IMG/VR virus record: IMGVR_UViG_3300007516_000082
Coordinates: 1 to 31,557 of that record
Source: a virus
Strand: one strand, 5' to 3'
Length of the DNA stretch: 31,557 nt
Shown: positions 17,284 through 23,510 of the stretch, one piece after another
Layout of the letters: each line of letters opens with the position of its first letter
Numbering within the stretch: position 1 is the stretch's first letter
Notes under the pieces: model-generated
What the model was told of the DNA's origin: nothing
Databases searched by the model: none
What the model saw: only the letters and a program-made list of their open reading frames with translations
Translations under genes and position numbers: made by a program

Positions 17284-17506
17284 CGGCTTCCTCTGTCCAC
17301 CCGTAAAAGTCATCCATCAACATTAATGGGTTGTCATGCAAGGCCTTGAACGTCGCCACCCTGGCCTGCTCCATCGGGTCCACTTGGTTGCCCGTCGCCC
17401 ATGCCTCCGCCCTGTTGTGGACGTAATCCGCCAGGAACGTCCACACCGCTTCCGTCGTCGGCTCGTTGAGCCATGCCCGCATCTGCTCCGGGGCTATCTT
17501 GTCCAT
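17276..17506 (-). CDS. hypothetical protein overlapping the portal 3' end
   Basis: This 76-residue protein has a balanced, natural-looking composition (VWTFLADYVHNRAEAWATGN, then DNPLMLMDDFYGWTEEADD). GGA stands eight bases before ATG 17506. All but the last 58 bases lie inside the portal gene in another frame, where the portal encodes a Gly/Gln-rich tail. Its stop overlaps the next gene start region (17283). I do not recognise the family; a head assembly helper is possible from position. Confidence 0.6.
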   Translation of the reverse strand: MDKIAPEQMRAWLNEPTTEAVWTFLADYVHNRAEAWATGNQVDPMEQARVATFKALHDNPLMLMDDFYGWTEEADD

Positions 17507-19412
17507 TGCTCATTTCCTGCTGTACTTGCTGTCTGAGCGCTTCAAACTGCGTGGCGTATTCAATTGTCTGATTACCCACCTCAGCCGAAGCCGCATCAGC
17601 GATGTTCTTGATCGCCTGCGTTTCGTCCTTGAGGATTGACGCCAGAGCCTTAGCGCCATCAATGCGTATCCGCATCATCTCATGATTGGCTTTGACCTCA
17701 GCCTCCTTGACCTTCGGATCAACAGGGGGCTGTTGGGCGAACAATTCGTTGATATTCTCAATGTTCGCGGATTCGAGAACGCGCTTCATAATCTCTTGGC
17801 TGTTCATTACGGGGTTCCCGATGAACTGCATCAAAAACTGAGAGCGACCAAGCTTTTGCATATCTGTGACGACCGACGGGTCTGTCACGGGGACAACATT
17901 AAGATCCTCTGCGTTGTAATCTTCTGGGCCAACCTGCTGCTTTTCATCAAGTAACGTGAAATAGGTGTTCGGATTGAGATAAAGTTGGTTGAGCCGGTAA
18001 AGAATTTTAAGCTCGTCATGCAGCGCCCGATGAACGCGCTTATAGATGGCCGAGAATACTTTTAGACCCTGCTCAATCAATGCTAGGCCAAGTGAGGCGG
18101 GCATTTGCGGGCTAGTATTCTCGCCAGTCAAAATGTCTTTAGTTGCAGACAGAGATTTTCCGCTGTCAATCAACATGCCAAGCAACTGAAACAGCACAGG
18201 GCTAGGAGGTGTCACTGGCATGGGCACGATATTCTGTGCCAACTGCGCCCCCGTCGAGTCCACACGCTTCCATTCGCCCGGCTTGAACTTAATTGAGCCG
18301 CCCTGCATGTTCGCGCCCTTGCCGATAAACCCGCCCCCCAGAGAGGACAAATGCCCGGCGTCCATCAGCATGTTAATCACGCCGTTAATGGCTTTGGACG
18401 TACCAAACAGTAATTGACCAAGCCCGATGCCGTAGAACCCACCATCAGGATCAGGCATGAACATGTAGTGCGCAAAATACGTCTCAGATTCAATCGAGAT
18501 GATCTTGTCGTCCTTGATGCGGACCTTTTCAGGCCGGAAACAAGGGTCAATCCGCACAACCTTCTGGCTATTTACATGGATTGTAACTGAATAAGGCTCA
18601 GCATAGCCATCATCATCTAAGTCGATGCGGCAATAGTGTTCAACGAAATCAACCGGCGCATCGTCGTCATCGTCGTTTTCGTCAATAACAACATCTAACC
18701 ATTCGCCGCTGCGTTGCTTTTCGTCAATCTCGAACGGATAGCGCACAAACTTGAATGACGACCTCGGGACGCGAGATAGAGACTTGCAGCCCTGATTAAC
18801 AACATAATCCTCAGCCGCTATAACCTCAGAGCGATTGCGGCCTAATTCTGGATCGAACCACCATTTGCGAAACACGGAACCCGTAATCGGGAGCATCAGT
18901 AATAGACGGTCTGTGTCGTCTTCCCACTCAGGCGATTCCTCAGATAGCTGCCAACTCATGTGTGTGGCAACGCGGTTGCCCTGCGCCTGCTTCTGTCCGT
19001 CTCCATCCTCGCCATTAATCTTGGCCTTGACGATGTTCTTGCCATTCACAATCGCAGGATAGGCCCTTGCGTTGAACTGAATGGCAGCTTCGGAAATCAG
19101 CGGATAAAGAATATTAGATGCTTTAGGCCAAGGGTAGGCCTTCTCATCGGAAACCTGCCGAGCAAGCTTCATCGCATCTTTGTTTTTCTCAACCCACTCT
19201 TTGCGAGAATCCTCATCGATCTTAAAATGACGTATGCAGTCTTGACCGATGCTGGCAAGCCTTTGTTCGCCGCCATCTTCTTCTGATAGCATCTTGGCGA
19301 TATTGCCGGACTGAAACAGCTCATGCAGACGACCAATAGCGTCATTGTCGCGCTCTGGTGGCGCATCAGACATCTCGTCTGGCTCATCCATTACATCGTC
19401 CATGTCATCCAT
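17334..19412 (-). CDS. portal protein
   Basis: This 692-residue protein has the features of large podovirus portals. It has an acidic N-terminus, the segment AYPWPKASNILYPLISEAA, an acidic loop (VIDENDDDDDAPVDF), the conserved GGFYGIGLGQLLFG followed by INMLMDAGHLSS, and a helical crown region to about residue 640. A Gly/Gln-rich tail ends it. Twelve subunits form the ring through which DNA is packaged. ATG 19412 overlaps the TerL stop (TGATG). The length is near that of P22 gp1. The tail region is also coding in a second frame. Confidence 0.9.
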   Translation of the reverse strand: MDDMDDVMDEPDEMSDAPPERDNDAIGRLHELFQSGNIAKMLSEEDGGEQRLASIGQDCIRHFKIDEDSRKEWVEKNKDAMKLARQVSDEKAYPWPKASNILYPLISEAAIQFNARAYPAIVNGKNIVKAKINGEDGDGQKQAQGNRVATHMSWQLSEESPEWEDDTDRLLLMLPITGSVFRKWWFDPELGRNRSEVIAAEDYVVNQGCKSLSRVPRSSFKFVRYPFEIDEKQRSGEWLDVVIDENDDDDDAPVDFVEHYCRIDLDDDGYAEPYSVTIHVNSQKVVRIDPCFRPEKVRIKDDKIISIESETYFAHYMFMPDPDGGFYGIGLGQLLFGTSKAINGVINMLMDAGHLSSLGGGFIGKGANMQGGSIKFKPGEWKRVDSTGAQLAQNIVPMPVTPPSPVLFQLLGMLIDSGKSLSATKDILTGENTSPQMPASLGLALIEQGLKVFSAIYKRVHRALHDELKILYRLNQLYLNPNTYFTLLDEKQQVGPEDYNAEDLNVVPVTDPSVVTDMQKLGRSQFLMQFIGNPVMNSQEIMKRVLESANIENINELFAQQPPVDPKVKEAEVKANHEMMRIRIDGAKALASILKDETQAIKNIADAASAEVGNQTIEYATQFEALRQQVQQEMSNGQDSPGADAGMAQRADDGSGVDVPGGLRPQQGGGMGDGQPSGPDGAGQGGDVQGLA

Positions 19413-20680
19413 CAATATCCGCTCACTTCATCAGGTTCGGCATAAGCACGTTCGTCGTATTCATCGTCCGTGCGCCTTATCGTCATGGCCGGGAATAGTT
19501 CAGTCATAGCCCAAACGAGAGCATCAACGCGGTCAGGTGAGCCATCGCCCATATAGCCCTCTGCAGTCATTTGGCACATTTGGACTTCAAGGTCCGGGAA
19601 CGTGCCGACGTGGCTAACCCTGCCGAGGCTGTAGAGCGCGGAGATAGGCTCAGCCCTCACATGCTTGCCGCGTGTAGCTCTGACCTCAATGATCGGCAAC
19701 CCGGGCCTGATGCTGTCCAGCGTGTGGCGCACCATGTCGCCGCCTTGGTTGACCTCAATGACAATAGCGTCGGCCTCGAAATGGTCATAGGCGGCAATCG
19801 TGCGCTTGGCCCATTTCATCGGATCGCCACGCACTGACACATCGTCTAAAACATAGCCGCGCTGATCTTCACCCACACCAGCCACAATAATTCCATGCTC
19901 ATCAGAGCCGGGCAGATGGCTGACAGCAGGATCAACAGCGACTAGAACGCGTGTAAGCTGCGGTACCGCGTCTCTGCGTCCTTCGCGTAGCGTCTCACGA
20001 TCCCATATAGCCCCGATAACAGCAGGTTCGTAGTCGCCTAGCCAGATATGAGCATAACGTGATGCGTTGAATTGCTTGTCGTGAAGTCGCTCGTCTTCCA
20101 GTTCCGACGGGAAAAACGGATTGTCTGAATAATTTGCATGAACAACAACGGAACTTTTGGGCGGGTTATGACCTCGCAAGAACTTGTCAATCGCATCTTT
20201 AGAGTTGCGCGGGTTCCATGAAAACCAAAGCTCAGAACCCGGCGCTCTGATTGTCGGGCGAAGCAATTCAATACTGCGCTCAGAAAGCGTTTGCGCCTCC
20301 TCTACCCAAGCCCAGTCAAAGCCTTCGAGTGATTTTATCGTGTCTGCGGTATGATCTTGCATTCCTTGGAATAAGATAACACCACCGCCCGGCGTCTTGA
20401 TCTCTGTTGACTGCATATCAAAATGAGACGAGACACCCAATGCGCCGATCTTGTCTTCAATCAACCGTTTGGCGGATTCCTTCAGGCTCTTTTGGACCTC
20501 ACGAATACACACTCCACGAGAGCCAGCCCGAAGCAAACAACGCTCCACACCCAATTCAGCAAAGAAATGTGATTTCCCAGACCCGCGCCCGCCATGAGCG
20601 CCCTTGTATCGACTAGGCTGCAATAGCGGCTCAAATACCGCTGGCGTGTTAATCCGAAGCGTTGACAATACGCCGCTCAA
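19412..20680 (-). CDS. terL: terminase large subunit
   Basis: This 422-residue protein contains the packaging ATPase and nuclease domains. Walker A is GGRGSGKS (30-37), Walker B is WAWVEEA (123-129), and the coupling motif is WFSWNPRN (152-159). Nuclease acidic residues appear at D250 (VAVDPAVS), E309 (VIEVNQGGD) and D383/D386 (SPDRVDALVWA). It powers DNA into the head and cuts the concatemer. It overlaps the small subunit gene by 32 bases. The start is uncertain: TTG 20680 or TTG 20668, neither with a clear ribosome site, so coupling to the upstream gene is likely. Confidence 0.95.
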   Translation of the reverse strand: MSGVLSTLRINTPAVFEPLLQPSRYKGAHGGRGSGKSHFFAELGVERCLLRAGSRGVCIREVQKSLKESAKRLIEDKIGALGVSSHFDMQSTEIKTPGGGVILFQGMQDHTADTIKSLEGFDWAWVEEAQTLSERSIELLRPTIRAPGSELWFSWNPRNSKDAIDKFLRGHNPPKSSVVVHANYSDNPFFPSELEDERLHDKQFNASRYAHIWLGDYEPAVIGAIWDRETLREGRRDAVPQLTRVLVAVDPAVSHLPGSDEHGIIVAGVGEDQRGYVLDDVSVRGDPMKWAKRTIAAYDHFEADAIVIEVNQGGDMVRHTLDSIRPGLPIIEVRATRGKHVRAEPISALYSLGRVSHVGTFPDLEVQMCQMTAEGYMGDGSPDRVDALVWAMTELFPAMTIRRTDDEYDERAYAEPDEVSGY

Positions 20681-21047
20681 TTACAAGGGGTCCGCCGTCG
20701 GGACCAGTGTGCTCTAGGCGCTGTTTTTCGCTCCATCTGTCTTGAAAGCGTTGGGCCATGTATTTGAGATTGGCCGCGCCCTGGAACTCGCTGGAAGGCA
20801 AACACAGCCCATCACGAACTCTTTTGGCGTGGAATGCCTCAGAAAGTGTCTGTGCTTTCTTGAAGGCTTCGGAAAATCCTTCATGCACCTTGGCCCATTC
20901 ATAGAGCGTATCAATGCAAACATCGCAATCCATCGCCATTTCGGCAACAGAGCCGCCTTCTTTGCCAGAGGCTAGGATAGCATCGCACATGGATGGGGCG
21001 TACTTGCTTGGCCTCCCCTTCGGGTTATTGCTTGGTGCCTTAGCCAT
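20649..21047 (-). CDS. terS: terminase small subunit
   Basis: This 132-residue protein begins with a basic segment (PSNNPKGRPSKYAP) and a helix-turn-helix (GSVAEMAMDCDVCIDTLYEWAK). The helical AHAKRVRDG-type segment, here FHAKRVRDG, and NLKYMAQRFQDRWSEKQRLEHTG near the C-terminus are typical of phage small terminases. These proteins form rings that recognise the packaging site and regulate TerL. The TerL gene follows with overlap. A packaging site often lies within or near this gene, but none can be identified by eye. Confidence 0.85.
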   Translation of the reverse strand: MAKAPSNNPKGRPSKYAPSMCDAILASGKEGGSVAEMAMDCDVCIDTLYEWAKVHEGFSEAFKKAQTLSEAFHAKRVRDGLCLPSSEFQGAANLKYMAQRFQDRWSEKQRLEHTGPDGGPLVIERRIVNASD

Positions 21048-21110
21048 CTCTATGGCCTCTCTTGTCTGTTATCTGGTGCTCAGTCTGGTTGATAGCCGCG
21101 CATCAGTGGC

Positions 21111-21383
21111 TTAGCGGTCCTGAGACTTAATCGCAGACATCAGCCGCATTTCCATTTCGCGTATGTCTGTCTTTGATGCCATGTCTGAAAAAACGCGGTC
21201 GCGGAAAGCGTCGAAGTCTCTGCGGTGTGCTGTTTGTGTCACCCAAATGCGGTCACGATCTTCTCTGTTCTCTTTGCTGACCTCAGATAGACGGCCATGC
21301 ACGAGCCTTAGAAACACCCCACCGAGCATGATTAAAATGCCGAGGCCCCATTGGGTCCATGAGGCAAAGGAAATCTCATTCAC
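21111..21383 (-). CDS. small membrane-anchored coiled-coil protein
   Basis: This 90-residue protein has one hydrophobic segment near residues 8-26 (WTQWGLGILIMLGGVFLRLV) and a charged helical C-terminal part (EVSKENREDRDRIWVTQTAHRRDFDAF). GTG 21383 overlaps the stop of the upstream 44-residue frame (GTGA). The layout would fit an inner-membrane spanin-like or tether protein, but its place before the terminase genes is unusual for a spanin. The function is unassigned. Confidence 0.6.
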   Translation of the reverse strand: MNEISFASWTQWGLGILIMLGGVFLRLVHGRLSEVSKENREDRDRIWVTQTAHRRDFDAFRDRVFSDMASKTDIREMEMRLMSAIKSQDR

Positions 21384-21514
21384 TCGGCCACTTCCTTCGT
21401 CTTGCCGCCGTTCTTAATCATAGCCAGCGCGTAATCATTCACAGCTTTGCCTGCTCTCTCCATAGCCCTGCGGGCCGCTTCTAGGCGGCTGTATGGAATG
21501 ATGGTGGCTGACAT
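21380..21514 (-). CDS. very small hypothetical protein, first late gene
   Basis: This 44-residue frame starts at ATG 21514 and is basic and helical (YSRLEAARRAMERAGKAVNDYALAMI), ending GGKTKEVAE. Its stop overlaps the GTG start of the next gene by four bases, the coupling style used throughout this genome, which supports it. No clear ribosome site is seen before the ATG. A terminator hairpin ends about 12 bases upstream. Confidence 0.5.
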   Translation of the reverse strand: MSATIIPYSRLEAARRAMERAGKAVNDYALAMIKNGGKTKEVAE

Positions 21515-21525
21515 GACGGCTCAAT

Positions 21526-21553
21526 AAAAAAGGCATCAACCTTTTGGGATGCC
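21526..21553 (-). terminator. intrinsic terminator ahead of the late operon
   Basis: On the minus strand, a stem GGCATC/GATGCC, with an extra CC/GG pairing inside the loop, is followed by TTTTTTATT. It lies upstream of the first late gene and downstream of a candidate late promoter. It could act as a control point for antitermination, as in lambdoid late operons, or simply end the leftward early transcript. Confidence 0.75.
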
Positions 21554-21558
21554 AGTTA

Positions 21559-21575
21559 GCTGAGGGAGGCTCAGC
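21559..21575. repeat. short perfect hairpin
   Basis: GCTGAG and CTCAGC form a perfect 6-bp inverted repeat around a 5-base loop, just beyond the terminator at 21526-21553. There is no U tract on either side. It would be in the leader of the late transcript, so a leader structure or protein site is possible. Confidence 0.4.
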
Positions 21576-21608
21576 AGGGAGATTGAATCAAAAGCGCCCG
21601 CTATATCT

Positions 21609-21648
21609 TGCGAGCGCAAATCACCTATCTACACAATATGGCAGGTTT
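21609..21648 (+). repeat. 40-bp direct repeat, copy 1
   Basis: The 40 bases beginning TGCGAGCGCAAATCACC recur without a mismatch at 21960-21999, 351 bases away and in the same orientation. Flanks of the two copies differ at once. In this copy the first bases extend to a small palindrome, TTGCG-AG-CGCAA. It is non-coding here and overlaps the -10 of a candidate late promoter. Confidence 0.95.
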
Positions 21649-21663
21649 ACTGCTAACAGTCAA
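21635..21663 (-). promoter_or_regulatory. candidate late promoter
   Basis: Read on the minus strand, TTGACT (21658-21663, five of six to the -35 consensus) is followed after 17 bases by CATATT (21635-21640, four of six to the -10). It points into the late operon, whose first gene starts at 21514. The -10 lies inside repeat copy 1 and the -35 outside it. TGTTAGCA in the spacer matches half of the switch operators. The promoter call is by consensus only. Confidence 0.35.
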
Positions 21664-21718
21664 TTGACCAGTCGCGCCGGTAGTGTCTCAGTTTGAATTG
21701 AGAAATTTTAAGCCCCTC

Positions 21719-21747
21719 TTGGGCCTATCCGCCGTCCATGCGATACT
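21719..21747 (+). promoter_or_regulatory. promoter of the KGG-type gene, probably giving a leaderless mRNA
   Basis: TTGGGC (21719-21724), a 17-base spacer and GATACT (21742-21747) stand so that transcription should start at or next to ATG 21754. There is no ribosome site before the ATG. A GCCC/GGGC dyad overlaps the -35, a possible operator. Confidence 0.5.
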
Positions 21748-21753
21748 AACTGC

Positions 21754-22053
21754 ATGACAAACCCTGCCAAAAAACCAAAACGCCCCAGAGACGCAAACCA
21801 ACTCGCCAAGTTCATTACTGACCTTGCGACAGGCGAAGCCTTGGAAAAAGACCCAGACGAGGGTAAAGACCCCGCTGCGGTCGCCCTAGGGCGCAAGGGT
21901 GGAAAGTCGCGGGCATCCAGCATGACGCCAGAGCGCCGCGCGGAGATAGCTAAGAAAGCTGCGAGCGCAAATCACCTATCTACACAATATGGCAGGTTTG
22001 TGGATCACTTTCACCGCGTTCCCGCGCTTCAATGGTTTTTGATTTCGGACTAG
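21754..22053 (+). CDS. KGG-type small basic protein with altered C-terminus
   Basis: Residues 1-71 match a short alphaproteobacterial family: KPKRPRDANQLAKFITDLATGE, GKDPAAVALGRKGG, then MTPERRAEIAKKAASA. As I know it, that family normally ends within a few residues, at about ARWKK. Here the frame instead enters the 40-bp direct repeat (from SA, residue 70) and runs on to FLISD at residue 99, so the tail seems acquired. The family has no proven function; nucleic-acid binding is often suggested. It is the only plus-strand gene between the two minus operons, with its own promoter, as expected of a gene expressed in lysogens. Confidence 0.7.
   Translation: MTNPAKKPKRPRDANQLAKFITDLATGEALEKDPDEGKDPAAVALGRKGGKSRASSMTPERRAEIAKKAASANHLSTQYGRFVDHFHRVPALQWFLISD
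21960..21999 (+). repeat. 40-bp direct repeat, copy 2
   Basis: This is a perfect second copy of 21609-21648. It lies within the 3' part of the KGG-type gene and encodes SANHLSTQYGRF in that frame. It starts where the family resemblance of the protein ends. Confidence 0.95.
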
Positions 22054-22098
22054 TACGCTTTTCTTAAGTCTTTACAAGTCCAAAAGCGTACTAGTCCG
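22046..22098. repeat. perfect 17-bp inverted repeat between convergent genes
   Basis: CGGACTAGTACGCTTTT at 22046-22062 is exactly complementary to 22082-22098, around a 19-base centre. The left arm contains the stop codon of the KGG-type gene, and the minus-strand gene beyond ends at 22128. GTTATTTTAG follows on the plus strand, so a terminator for the plus gene is likely. The arm length is unusual for a plain terminator; a protein-binding or recombination site is the alternative. Confidence 0.9.
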
Positions 22099-22127
22099 GT
22101 TATTTTAGTCAGTCATTTACTCATAAA

Positions 22128-22610
22128 TCAACATAATCCGTAATGCTTGGCAAGCTCATCCAACGCCTCGCGGAATCGCGGACCTACATAGTGACGGGAA
22201 AACCCGCGCATTACAGCTACCCTCTGGATGCTTCGGTCGTGGAATACCACGTCATTGACCAGCAACCTTGATATGACGCTCATAGACCGTAATGCGTTCT
22301 TGACACGATCCTGTGCATCTAGAGCATGGTCGCTCAGCGTCATCGTGAAATTGCCGCCATCAACCTTCTCCTTGAGCTCTACGGCCTTCGCTGGCGATGT
22401 GTGGGCCCTGTCGCAATCTGATTTGAACATGTCTCCAGCCATGTGCTGATACAGCTCAATCTGGTGCTTATTCAGCATCAGATCTAAATGGCAGTTGGCG
22501 GCGTTGAAAATGTGTGTGCCGCTGTCCAGATCGGTTTTGCGTATTTCAATGTCAATCACATTGCCGTCCCGGCCTTCGAGCGAAATGCGACGTTTTGCGG
22601 CTTTCCTCAT
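22128..22610 (-). CDS. DUF6456-like protein, possible regulator
   Basis: The C-terminal part of this 160-residue protein (RLLVNDVVFHDRSIQRVAVMRGF, then GPRFREALDELAKHYGL) follows the conserved pattern of DUF6456 proteins in alphaproteobacteria and their phages. The N-terminus is basic (RKAAKRRISLEGRDG). It is the last gene of the leftward early operon and directly precedes the late region, where phages often keep their late activator. That role is inference; no DNA-binding motif is clear. GGGG lies nine bases before ATG 22610. Confidence 0.6.
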   Translation of the reverse strand: MRKAAKRRISLEGRDGNVIDIEIRKTDLDSGTHIFNAANCHLDLMLNKHQIELYQHMAGDMFKSDCDRAHTSPAKAVELKEKVDGGNFTMTLSDHALDAQDRVKNALRSMSVISRLLVNDVVFHDRSIQRVAVMRGFSRHYVGPRFREALDELAKHYGLC

Positions 22611-22647
22611 TGATCTGCCCCTACATACCGATTTGCGATTGTGTCAG

Positions 22648-22974
22648 TCATTCCGCTGCCTCCAGGGTTCTGTATTCGACGGGAATGCTCAGCAAACAAG
22701 CGTAGGCAATGCCGTATTCCATGCCACTGCTTATGCCCCGATCGGTGTAAACGACGCTCGCCTGTGCAACTTTCAGCCACGCAAGCCCGGCATCAATTCC
22801 CCACTGGCGTTCGTCGGGAATATCATCACGCAAGATGCCCACCTGCGTGTAAAGCAAATGGGATGCAATCGGAGCCTCGCCGCGCGAAAGGCAATCCCTT
22901 ACGCACCGTCTGGCGTACTCAACATTAGCGTCTATATCGCCCGCATATGGGCTTTCAATGATAACTAGCCTCAT
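22648..22974 (-). CDS. DUF7768 / nucleoside deoxyribosyltransferase-like protein
   Basis: The sequence of this 108-residue protein follows the family closely: LVIIESPYAGD at the start, YARRCVRDCLSRGEAPIASHLLYTQ, and VVYTDRGISSGMEYGI near the end. The fold is that of nucleoside 2-deoxyribosyltransferase-like proteins, which bind nucleotides. Its enzymatic role in phages is not settled; changing nucleotide pools is one idea. It overlaps the upstream gene by ATGA. Confidence 0.75.
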   Translation of the reverse strand: MRLVIIESPYAGDIDANVEYARRCVRDCLSRGEAPIASHLLYTQVGILRDDIPDERQWGIDAGLAWLKVAQASVVYTDRGISSGMEYGIAYACLLSIPVEYRTLEAAE

Positions 22975-23510
22975 GCGCTGGCCTCATCCGTCCGGCGGAA
23001 GGCTGTTTTGACCAGATTGCGCATCCTGTCGATTTCAGCAGGTGAGCGTTTTTGCTCTTGCGGTTTTCCACCTGGCCCGCGTTCCAGCCTCAACACTGCG
23101 CGGCGGCGCTCCTCAAGCATCGGCGCTGCAAACCCCAATAGTTCGCCCGTGCGCGGAAAGAATTTGCTTTCAGGATTGCGCCGATACTGACCAATGGCCG
23201 CATCCAGAATATCAGGCGGAAGGTCGGATAGGTCTTCGATGTAATCGGCGTAAAGTTCCTTGGCCTGTGCAGGGCTGAAATCGGGTCGCCAGTAGTGGGC
23301 TTGCAGTTTAAGCATGGCAGTTGCCACGTATTCCGGTCCCGCTCGCCACAGGGCTTCCTTGAGGCCCGCAAGCACCAACGGGCGGTCAGATACAGGCGGG
23401 AATTGCGGGATGCCCGAAAGGCTACCCACGCGCTTCTGCCACAGCCGCAGCGATTCCGGCGAAGTGATTTTCACGGGCGCGTGCGTCGGTCGATTTGTGA
23501 TTTCCTGCAT
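22971..23510 (-). CDS. helicase loader-like replication protein
   Basis: The centre of this 179-residue protein (LYADYIEDLSDLPPDILDAAIGQYRRNPESKFFPRTGELL) follows the pattern of phage helicase loaders of the G39P type and related host-recruiting proteins. The C-terminus is basic (RLERGPGGKPQEQKRSPAE). Such proteins bring the host DnaB helicase to the origin. It starts within the 3' end of the Rep/HNH gene, with an 89-base overlap in another frame, and AAGGG lies seven bases before ATG 23510. The absence of a phage helicase in this window fits host DnaB use. Confidence 0.55.
   Translation of the reverse strand: MQEITNRPTHAPVKITSPESLRLWQKRVGSLSGIPQFPPVSDRPLVLAGLKEALWRAGPEYVATAMLKLQAHYWRPDFSPAQAKELYADYIEDLSDLPPDILDAAIGQYRRNPESKFFPRTGELLGFAAPMLEERRRAVLRLERGPGGKPQEQKRSPAEIDRMRNLVKTAFRRTDEASA

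Noticed and set aside
21609-21999. CRISPR-like array.
   Set aside because: There are only two copies, 311 bases apart, with no regular spacers or cas genes.
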